Source: Sperchopsis tessellata (taxonomy: Eukaryota; Arthropoda; Insecta; Coleoptera; Hydrophilidae). Taken from it: a stretch of DNA of 41,620 nt. Made by a program: the position numbers and the translations under genes. The notes under the pieces were generated by a model. The model was given only the letters and a program-made list of their open reading frames with translations, made no database searches and was not told where the DNA came from. The stretch is taken from NCBI GenBank assembly GCA_033557685.1, contig JAWQRN010000070.1:1-41620 (forward strand). Direction: 5' to 3'. Below, piece after piece: positions 11,101 through 23,100 of this stretch (positions are counted from its first letter, which is position 1; each line of letters opens with the position of its first letter).

Positions 11101-14100
11101 TATGATACAAATATGGATAGATTTCTTGACCAATTATAAATCTAGTATAAATACAGTACAGATAATGAATAATACACTTACCAAAATAGAAAAAATCATC
11201 AAGTTTGAAATGTTCTCCACACAAAACCATTGCTTTTGATACTTTCATCCCAATTTTCAACACATGTAAGCATACTTTTCTGGCTTTTTTCTTGGGAAAT
11301 GAATGGGAAAAAAATCCACCAGTTGCTTTACTGTCACACTGAGGCACCGAACAATATTTATTTTCCTTTCTTGCTACGTTTTTAAGTTCCACATGAACTA
11401 TTTTTTGCTTTTCTGTCGTCCCATCTATTGGGAAATGCACGCTAAACAGATCTAACAACTGAAACCTATCCACCATCTGAGGATTGCCCTTCTACTCACC
11501 AGAGGTCTGTCACTTTGCTTTTAATCGCCAATGACTTATTTAAAATGTCAATGTGGAATTTCACTTCAAAGATAAAACAAGACTATGTGATAAAATTTTA
11601 AAGAGAATGCGTCATCAAAATTGATACTATAAATAAATTGAAGTATCAAACAATCATTAAGTAGGTACATATATTTAAAGGTGTTAAGAAGAAAACAGAT
11701 TTACAAAAATAAGTTTAATATACCTGGTGATTAGTGCCCCTCATATATGAATATAAAAAACTAGGTTACATATTACAAAAGTGGTAAATTTGCTATTGAT
11801 GATGAAAAGAGGCTGGGAAAATAGATTTCTGTGTATACCCCCGAAAATATCGATGCAATTCACAACGTGATATTATCAGACCGTTGAATTGGAATATAAC
11901 TAATATCCGAGACATTGAAGATATCATATGAGCGTGTTCATCATGAATCTTCAAATGCTTAAATGCTGATCAGAAACAATTAGGAGTAGAATCATCACGT
12001 TCTATCTGTGCCCATTTTAAAAACATTGCTGATATTTTGAACTGTGTTATTACCATGAATGAAGCTTGACCTAGACACAAAACAGCAATGTTGGAATGGA
12101 AGCATTCTGGTTCTCCAAATCATTTGAAGTATATTGCCTTATATTTTTTGGACGGCTGTTTAGTAACTTTGATTGAAAAAGGACTGGATAAGGCTTTAAC
12201 AGTAATTTGAGCCATCTCGTTAGCTCTGTGGCTAAATACTAGGCAACTAAGCTTGGGGTCTCGAGTTCGAGATCCAGATACAGCTGGCTTTTTGTGATTA
12301 GAAAAGTCTTTGTGGTGCTTGTCTTCCTGGAGGAATGTAAAAGTACATATAAAAGAACTCAATTCCAGTTGGAACCTTGGTGCAGCAAAATTCCCAATTA
12401 AAAAAAATTGTGGAAAAAAGACGGTGACAATTGGCCAAAATTGTTTTGTTTCTGTAGGACAATGGGCCTGCACACAAATCACACATTGTAATGAATGCAA
12501 TTCAGGGTTCGAATTAATTGAATATCTCCCATATTCACCATATCTGGCTCCCTCAGACTACCATCTCTTCCCATAGATTAAAACAAACTTGAAAGGTTGT
12601 AAATCTTCTTTTAACAAAAAAGTAATAGAAGCTGTAAAAAGCTAGTTTGCATATCAGAAAGAAACATTTTTTCTAAGAGGTTAACAGACTTTTGCAGGAA
12701 CGCTATAATAAGTATGGTGCATTAAGAAGAGAACATGTTTAATAATAAAATATTTTGGTTTTTAAAATGATATTTCTATATAGATATCAATGAATATCTG
12801 TGACACGCTATAAATTCTATACTCTATGAAGCGCAATTATTCGCCTGATTTTTTGTCATGAATTTCCTATGCAGGCTTCGTGAGGGCTTCCCTAATTGCA
12901 GGTGAGACATAAGCTGCTTCAAGATGTTTTTGAGCTCAGTAGAATCTAGTTGAAACGTAGTTGCTTAGAAAAAACAATTTGAATGCTGTAATTTAATGAG
13001 AAAATATTCTAAACATAAATTTTTGATTTATAATTAATATTATTATATTATATTTATGGTAGGTATAAGATATCGCTAATAATCAATTTTAAAATATCAT
13101 AAAATTACCAAATTTCAACCATAAGGGCCTTTGATCTATTTACAGCTTTACGCTGCATCTTATTTTTGAATATTTAATAATCTGGTCAGGTGAAAAGTTT
13201 TTGTTATGTTATATTTAGGAAAAACAGAAATTCTTGATAATTAGTATAAAGTAATTTTCAGCAGAAAATACAGGGTTCCAAAGATATGATCGATATCTTT
13301 TTTATCACTAGGTGCAAAGACCGTTAACTAGGGAAGGTTTTCAGAATTTTAAGACAATGTCGTATATCAAATTTGATTTAATTTATTTTACATTTTTTGT
13401 TGTTATGAAATTAACAATTTTAAGATACTTTCTAGTGATTAATATGATGGTTTACTTATTTATTTATTTTGCACAAAACAAGTGTAATTTTTATTCAGCT
13501 TTCGAAGAATGCACAACAACAATAACAATAAATATATTTGCTTGAAAAAAAGAAAAAATAAAAAACTATAACTATAACCTATACGGCTACTGTGGCGCTT
13601 AATAGTGATGCTATGTTATGTTTTTATACATATAATATATATATAAAGAAAGTAAAAACCTACAATTTTTTTTAAATAGATTGACTATTTTCAGTTAACA
13701 ACATTTGAAAATCACTAGCTGTCAAATTAATTAGTTCAATAATTAGTATTGCTATCTGTATTTATTTCTTTCTTGTTAATTGTCAATTTGTTTTGTTTAG
13801 TCCTTTCATTTATTATTATTTATATTTCACAATACAATTGAATATTTTACTAATTAAAAAAAGGTTAGTTGTATTGACTTGCTACATATTGTCTCATAAA
13901 AATTTAATAAAACTTGAGTGTATGTACCTCAGCAAATATCCAAAAAGAAGACACTCATTAGTAGAACTTCTGTAAGACCTGCTGATAATTTGAAACAATA
14001 TAGCAAATTATCTGAATCCAACTAAAATACAACAAAACAATCGAATCCGAACAATAAAACAACTGTATTTCTCTCATTACTTAGTATACTAGAAAACAAA

Positions 14101-17100
14101 AACAAACCTGTTTACCAAAAAACCAATTTGCTCTGGTATACCACAAGGCTCCATCCTGGGACCAATACTTTTCAACATATACATGTCAGATATCCCAGAC
14201 TTAATCAATGTAGCAACTGCGATGAATGCAGATGACACTGCACTAATTGCACAGCATCACGATGTGCACACAGCGGATGCTCATATCCAGCAGGGTGTTA
14301 ATAATATGTTGGAGTGGTTTGATAAATGGTCCCTAAAAATCAATGATGTAAAGTGTGAAACCAAAATATTCACACTAAGACAATACAGTAACATACCAGA
14401 AATCATCATTAATAACAATAAAATCCAATGGAACCAACAAAACCAAGCAGTCAAATATTTGGGTGTATATCTGGACAGACTCTTAACTTGGAGATACCAC
14501 ATTAACATCATGTTAAAGTATTGCCATAGAAGACTGGGCATGCGGTATCTAATACTAAATAGGAAATCACCTCTCAAAGTCGAGTGTGCATTACTAATAT
14601 GAAAGTCTATCTTCAAACCAGTACTGACATATTCATTTACATCTTGGGGAGCTACATCAAAAACAAATCTAAAGAGGCTCCAGATGTTCTGTTCATAATT
14701 CACAATTGCACGATGAACTGAACATTCAGTCAATGAAACAACTTATTGACCAAAGCGTGCAAAGATTTCACTCTAATATCACAGAGTGCGCAAGTGCAAC
14801 GATAACGACACAGACTCGCACTAGCCATAGGGAAACTCACTTTGGAGCAGGCCCAATCAGCAAATTGACATCATATAATCAGATTAACTATACCGTGTAT
14901 AGAAGGTGTGCTGATCTGGTAGAATTATAGAAAAAAAAAGAAAATAAGGAAATAACAATATCTTTTAAAAAAATTACGTATGATTGGAAGGAAGTAGGTT
15001 TACTAATAATGGTCTATTTAATCGCTATAATACACATTTCCAGCCCAGTCCTTCCTTCAAATTTCATTCTATTCTAACATTTAGTGTAGCATATTGTGAT
15101 CAAGATTAATAGCGCTAATCATATTCAAAGACACCTTAATTTCAGAGCAATTATTCTAGCTCTTAAGAGTAAATATTTATTCAATAATAGATGAAACTAT
15201 TGAAATAATCGATTTGAAAACTAAGAATTTGTTTCTACCTTGGCCGTACATGAATACAATATATTAAATACAGAAATGAACTACGCTCCACAAATTGATG
15301 GAAAACAAACCGAATTGCAGTAGACACGTGTTTCTGTCATTAAGACGTTATCAGCACTGCTCTTGATAGTAATTAGCTGTTTTTTCAAGTCGATTATTTT
15401 TTAAATTAATTGTTTAATTAACAGATTATTTGAGTAATCAATTAATTGATTGTATTATAAATCAATTATTGATTGTTTAATCATATACTCGCCAAGTACC
15501 AATTCTTTGAAAGTATTTAAGATAGTTTGAAAAAAACTGATGGTTCTTTTTGTTTGTGTTAAAAAATTTTGAGAATGAAATAAATGTTTCTGTTAAAGTT
15601 CCACAAATATTCTTATTAATCATTTGGCATCGAAAATATATATATATTGTTGTTTACAATTATTAGCACACTCCACACCCCAACCCTTGTAGAAGGTTCA
15701 AAATTTTTTAATTTTTTACACTCGGTTACAATTTCCTCTATTTTTAATTTTAATAATCTTGAATAATCTACTCTATTAATCAAAAATGTTTTACTTTTAG
15801 ATAATCGATTAATCAAACAATCGATTAGGCAGTTAATCAAATAATCAAGTAAGCAATGCGTAGAAAACACACGGTTATTTCCCGGAAAACCTAAAGATAA
15901 TCAAGTAATCGATTAATCAAATAATTAACTAATCGAATAAACGATTAATTTATTAATCAAATAATCGATTATTTTTCAACAATTTCGAATTTTGAAAATC
16001 ACCCAGGCCTGCTCCTGCTCTAACCCCTATGTTCAGCGATGTTATTTACATTTAGAAAAAGATGGTGATTCATTTGAACAGATTTTGTGATACAAGTATT
16101 TTTAATGTATGAATTCAAACAATATAATATTAATTTTAAGTGAAATGGCCTAATCTAATAAAAAAATTTGTATATCTACTTCTTTATAATGTAATAACGT
16201 TACATTTAATTATACCATTATCAATAATAAAATCATATATATTTGATTACAAAACCGATTATAATTTAAAGTTGATTTTTCAAAAAATAATATAAAAAAT
16301 ATGTTATAAATTAACATGTATTTCTCGAAAACAAAGGAAGTAAAAAATAAATAAAACACAACATCGTATTAAATACAAAAAAATGGCGTTAACTTTAAAA
16401 CAACATAGATTCTAAAATGAAGACATTATAAGCAATTAAAGAAAATGTTTTCTATATATTGCAAATATCTCAGAAATAAATGAAGGTAGAAAATATATAA
16501 TCTCATATGTGACATTGCCTTATAATTCTGAAAAACTTTCTATCTTTGTAGCTAAAAAGATAGCCAAGATATCCATGGCGTACAGTCTTATGTTGAACAC
16601 CAGTATACTTCTTTAAATAATCTTTTCTCTTTTCTTCTATCTTTTGGTACAGAGCAAGTGCTCTTCCAATCTATATCTTCTAGACATTGTGTTTCCAAAA
16701 TTCGTCTCTAAGTTCTTCTTTCACCGACCAACATCCTATCCTATCTCGAGTCAAAACCCCTTGTATACAAAGCATCTCTAAATGCATGTGCTCATACCAT
16801 TCCCAGCCTTCTTTAACCTCTTCTATATTCTATCCTCAGTAACCTAACATATGCAAGTGGTGTTCCCCAACCATACTTCTTAATTTCTGATTTTATTACA
16901 ATCTACTTTTTTACCTAATAGACAATACCCACAACTTGGCAGAAGTTAATGCAGACACTTCCACTACTCTGTAAACTGTAGCCTTCGTCACCAATAAAAA
17001 CCATTTCCCATAGTACGAAAACATCTGGTTAACTTCTTTTTAAAAAATCTCCATGCTGATCAGTTTGAGTCCCCTCATATTAAAATTAAATTATCTTATT

Positions 17101-20100
17101 TTTCCAGTATCCTTTCATCTTTAGTTAAAGAGTGATAGAGATATGTTTTTAATGTCGTTTGTTGTTGTATTCCCAACATTTCTCCTTCAGTTTATTTTCG
17201 TTTCATCTCATAAATTCTTTGAACTATTGTAATTCCTAACCTCACTTAGCCTAGAGGAACATGTTATCAGCCATAGTAGTTCAGTATAGTGGGCTCTCAT
17301 CATTATTTTTTCTCTACATGTCTACCATGCCATTCATTACTTTAATAACAGAAAATTAGCTTCAAAGGTTCTGGTGAGCTGTTCTTATGTAACTGTAGAC
17401 ACGGTACACCCTTCTTCTACCACAGTGTCTGCCATATTGCCTGCCTGTCCACTATGTTAAATTCCTTCTTATTGTCCATGAAGCACACATGCATTAATCA
17501 ACCATCCATTATCGCCCCATCTTTTAACTGTCTCGTCACAACTACAAAGTCTTTGTTGCTGAAACTGCACACGACGATGCGCTACTATGACATCGTTCTT
17601 TACATTCACATTCTCAGATATGTCTCTAGATATTTGGCATGGTTAGGAAATCTATTTTGATCTGTGTTAGTATTTTTCTTTTCTAACGCTCAGCTTGTTG
17701 ATAAATGTGTAATGTATTTTCGAAAGTTACATACGTATGCATACACAGTTTCTGTACATCTGTTTGGGTAATGTTGCCAAAATTTTAAACCCCTAGATGA
17801 AACACCAACTCTTTGTCTATTCGATGCAGATAGGGCTATCCTACAATGATTAAAATGCATAATTTCACAAGTTTTAGACTTTTAAAGTTTTTCTTAACCA
17901 GTACTTTCCAGGGTGCAACATTGTTATTATATGTTCAAAAAGTATAGCTATCCAAACTTTTAAATAGATTTTACTACAGTGAGTCTAAGGCAGTAGAAAG
18001 TTAGCTACCATAACGTGCCCAGATTTTTTGGTACTTCGCTACGATGATGATTTTGCATTCATTTTAGAATAGTCTAGGAAAGTTATTAAAGACTTAGAAA
18101 TTTGTCCAAATTATTTTATTTTCAGGTTTTTGGATCTTATGGCTGTCAAAGAAGTATGTCTTGGTGGCAGAGATTGTGAAAAAGATGTAGAATTGGCCTA
18201 CGTAGCAAGACGATATGGTCTTATCCATGAACCTGGCAATGAATGTGCTCTCACCATATTATACGGATACGGCGTTAGTGATAATAGGTTATTGTACATA
18301 GTTTCTCCTTCTGCAATATGCCGGTAAGTTTTTCCACAATTCCTATTGATCATTGCAAAAAATTTTAAGTAAAATTTTTATTATCAAAAGTAATAACTGA
18401 AATAAATACAGATTGATGTTTTTCTTTTCTTTTAGGGTTTGGTTCAGTGGTTTATGTTGGCTTATTAAAGGTTTAACACGGCAACAAACACTTGCTGATA
18501 GAAAACTACTTTGGTTAAGAGAACAGTATATGCAGCTATACCATGAAGATGGTTACTGCTGTGGACCTTTGGCAGCCGATGCTATAAGGGTAAGAACCCA
18601 AAAAATCTAAAAAAAATTGGCTTGCTTTTTTAGTATTTTGTATTTTTCAACTATATTGCTTTTAGTCTTTTGGAGGTCGAGATTGGTCTTTAGCTGGAAT
18701 GACAACAAGTGGTGTTCAACCAGGTGAAACATCTGGATTAAGAAGAGAAGTTTCTATGAAGATTAAAAAGAAGCAAATTCTGAGCAATCAAACTTTTAAG
18801 GTAAGATCAGATTAATTCAACACAGAGCTAACATTTTGCCAGTACCTTTTAGAATGAGCGTAACATTATTTGGAGATGAAGTAGATTTCTCTTTTTTGTG
18901 CAGCAAACTTCCTATTTGTGGTTCATCAATAAAATTGTAACTTCTTTCTTCATGGTATTACAATCTTTGAAGAATCAGAGCTTCTGAATGACATTCTCTC
19001 ACCACTGACACTGCAGTACAAGCACTTGTCCTTATCCTCAAATTTGATCCCAAATTACATTAGGTCCTTCATTTTCTTGTAAACATTTTATACTCATTTT
19101 ATACCCAAATCATCAAATTCTTTTACATATCATGTTTTCCTTGTTTGCCTTCCGTCTTTTATGTCATCATCCTGAAGTGTCCCAACCATCATTCATGTTG
19201 TCCATGATGTTTTTAATCTAAATTTATACAGTCAGTGATAACATCGATCCATCTTTTCCTATATTTATTTTTTATATCTACTGTCTTTAATATCTTCCAA
19301 ACATCATGTCTTCAATGTTTCCAATCCTATTACCCAAGCCTTGGTTTATCAAATCTTCACTACATATAACCATTGGCTAGCCAAGAACAAACTAGTCAGG
19401 ATTGTATTGAATATCGTATCTCTTTTCTTATTTATCGCTTTCCAAAAAATATTAACTTTGATTCCAAAAAGTCCAAAACTATCACGAAGACAGGTAGTTC
19501 TGGAAGAATTCCTTAAAAAAAACCATTTACACAATTTTCATACGTTGATACTTTTAATCAATCAATCCTCAATCCAAAACAGTATACACTTTCATATACC
19601 ACCTTTTTTGCGTACTATATCACACCTTTAATACTCACAACTCTTATTAAATGCACATGTAGCTTTAATGCTTTGACTTTCCGGTCTAAAACACCCGACT
19701 TTTACTATTCTTTTTTTACTTAAATATAGAGAAAGAAGAATATCTATTTTTCTTCTACATATATTATCTTAGTTCAGTTTATACATTTTTTTTGTTGCCA
19801 GTCAACTGCTTTTTTACTAGAGTTACCTTAGCATAATCAAAATATTCTTTGATTTTTTTACTGATTTTGCAGGACAGAAGCTTGAGAACCCAGTTCGTTG
19901 AACCAACGACCATGTGCATGGAGAGCAGCTACTGGAGAAATCCTACACATCATCGACAGTCAACACCAACAACTTTTCCGGATCACCAACCAGATGTAGC
20001 TAGGCACCATAGCTTAGGTCATTTAGCTTATAACTCCTCGCAGCCCAAATTTGAAAGGTACAACATAAATTTCCAATTTTGAGTGTGAACTTTATTACTT

Positions 20101-23100
20101 TCGCTTTTCACATAATCCAGTATTCTTATTGTTATGTGTATGGATCCCGTGTTCAAGAAATTGAGAATTTTATTTAAATCGGTGGGACTGGAGTTATGTG
20201 GAAAACCTATTATAAGTCTTGATAGAACTTTTAAACATCTTAATCATCAAGACCTAGATTATTTATTTGAGTGGATTTATATATCTATCTCGATAGTCTT
20301 TTTGTAGATTTAAAACAATACAATTACCTATCTTTGGGTTTTCCGGGAGATAACAGTGTGTTGGCTTTTGTTTTTACTGACGTTTCGTCCACCGTTGCAG
20401 GGGACATTATCAAGACCTGTAACTCTTGACTCTAATTATAGATTACCATGTAGCTCTGAAAAGTACTAAGTAGGTGCCGGCCAGCTCTTAAAAGTGCTAG
20501 TAATAGAATACATGTAACTCTCACAAGTAACTCTCACACTTGAATTTGTTGCCCCCTTTCTACTTTTGTTCTTTCAAAACTGGAGTACTGTTAGGTAATT
20601 TGATCCCCTCTCACTCTACTCAACTATACATAAGTCTGCTGGAATCAGTTCAAAGATAATTTTTAAAATATTTATACTTTAAGCGATTGAGGTTGTACAG
20701 GGTGATTCTCTATATTTTGATACTCCCTTAACTCTTTTATTAGAAGAGCTATCAAAAAAAGATTTCATCTATATTTATATTGCTTGCATATGTCAAGTGA
20801 TATAAGTAAAGTTATTTTTTCAAAGAGAACACCCTGTATATTTTTACAGTAGGCTTTGGCTGATGATCTATGACAACGTTTTTTTTTTATTACCATTGTT
20901 GTTATTTGACATTTGTTAGTATTATTCCATCAAAATGGTTTACATAGAAGCCAAAAAGTTTGAAATATTTTTCTTTTATTTAAAAAAGAGGGTATATATC
21001 ATTATACCCAAATCTCCCAGCTCCCAGTGAAAACACATTTTTGAATACTTATAGAAATTTGAGAGATACTAACAGTCTTAAAAGAAAAAGATGTAGCTCT
21101 AGAGCAAACGAGAATGAAGATCTTGATATTTTTATTCATTTTCAAGGTAACTATGATATAATTTACTCAAATAAAGAATAAAACTAAAATTAATTTTAAG
21201 CTTTTCTGCACCCTTTGAATAAACATTTATTTTAAAACAAAGCCTCTCTGAGTAAAATCTGTATTCTGATAGCCGTATGCGGATAGCCGTTTTGAGATCT
21301 TTGAGTTTACATGCTACATCACGTGAAACTCAAAAAAGTTATTCAAAAATTCAAAGAAAGTTAAAAAAACATTAATATAGACCTTACAAATTATTACCGG
21401 TTCGGGAGCTTACAGAAGATCAAAAGCGGAAGAGCTATATATTTGAAATCAAAATGAAGGACCTAAAAGAAAATATAAAAATATACAGGTGTTCCATTTA
21501 AAAAATCACCTCCATTCTTATATCACCTATGCTGGCAATTGTTTTTTAGTAGTATTTAAAATACATATAGATGAAACCAACCTTTGTATTTAACTTGTTT
21601 AATAAAAGAGTTAAGGGGGGTCAATATATAGTGAATCACACTATACCTAGCTCGGCAACACAAACCTATGACGTTTTTCCTTTGAGCAAAATCAAATCAT
21701 TTAATGGAATCTCCCCTTGTATAAATGTGCAATAGCTTTCACCTAGAGCAGGATCTTGTTGATATTTTTGCAATCAGTATCATGAAACCATGATCTATTC
21801 TACTAACTTTGTAAAGCGAAAGGTGACTTTTTGTTTCTTTTTTTATAAATTAAATTTAAATTTTTGTATAATTTGTGTATATTATAAGCTTTTTGTATTA
21901 TTTACTAAAGCCATATCAAGTTGCTATTCCTACATTTTAATTATGAAATAGTAGTGTAAATAAATAAATAAGAAAATCATTAGGATGTCACTTATCTTCC
22001 TCGCTCTTGAAAAAGGTTGTATCTGAGACCTCCTCACCCTGCACAGCCTTTAATTGGTATACAACCTCTTTGCCCATCATAGCCTCTCACAATTGAACCT
22101 CCATTATCTCTAATTATTGGCTTCTAACCTTCGAACCTCCATGACCTCTTTTCATTCTCCAAGGCTTTTTTTCTTGATGTATCCATGGCCTCTTGCTCTC
22201 AATACGTAACACTGACATATTAAGACTAGGTTATTTTTAGAATGATTTTGAATCATTTTTATTATGTTTGTTCAAAATAAAACTGAAAAATCTATCAAGA
22301 AATAATATAGACTTCAAAGGTTACTGTGAAATAATGATTTTTGTTTTAGGGAAAGACATGGCTCTACGGAACATCTATGGCACGGAAGACATCCACGAGT
22401 AGGCTCAATCCTTTATGATACTCAGTTAGATTTTATAGACTTTGTAACACTTTTTCGTTCTTTTAGGTAAGCCTTTCAAAATAACTCTAAAACCCAAGAA
22501 TATTTGACTAAATACGTTTTTGATTGCAGTCTTTTAATTAGAAAAGATCTACGTGATTTATTTGAACAATTAGCAATATCTTATCGAAGCATGGCTGTGA
22601 ATACTACAACTACTAAAGTTAACGGAGTTAAGAGTAAAACAGATGTCAAGAAACCACAAAAGTTAGGTAAGATTTGATTGAACTATATTTTTCACTTTGA
22701 TATGAATTATATGAAATTTGTATTGAGCTGATCAGTTGAAAGTGGAACAAATTTCATAAGTTTTGGTAGTTTTAATTACATTTTTTTTAAAGTAAGAAAA
22801 TTTGGTAATACGTAGTCATTCCTTTTTTAAAATATTCCATAATAGAATGGAACAAACTCTAAAGATGTGACAATTCACACATATTAGAAATAAAATCTCT
22901 CCTAGATTCTAATTAAAGGTATCGTATATTGTATACTATACCATGAAAGTATTGTAAAAAAGTACCATTTTCTTAAAGTTTACTCTTCATCCATGACTTG
23001 ATTGATGCCTTTACTCATAGTCTCCAAAACATGTGATAATGATAGAACTAATTTGCTCCTTTTTTTAAGGTTTATTAACAAGAAATAGTCGACCAGAACT

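Noticed and set aside
12205..12280. A functional tRNA gene
   Set aside because: Acceptor and D stems can be drawn, but the T-arm and anticodon arm do not form.
12120..12500. 126-codon minus-strand frame
   Set aside because: It spans the tRNA-like insert and mariner text on the opposite strand; no independent domain.
14281..14733. 150-codon minus-strand frame
   Set aside because: Antisense shadow of the LINE reverse transcriptase, which carries real motifs on the plus strand.
8153..18125. Missing PLC-epsilon exons inside the large intron
   Set aside because: The PH-domain protein continues without a gap and the codon is completed exactly across the junction.
22020..22200. Tandem array around CCTCCATGACCTC
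   Set aside because: The units are irregular in length and sequence; no consistent period.
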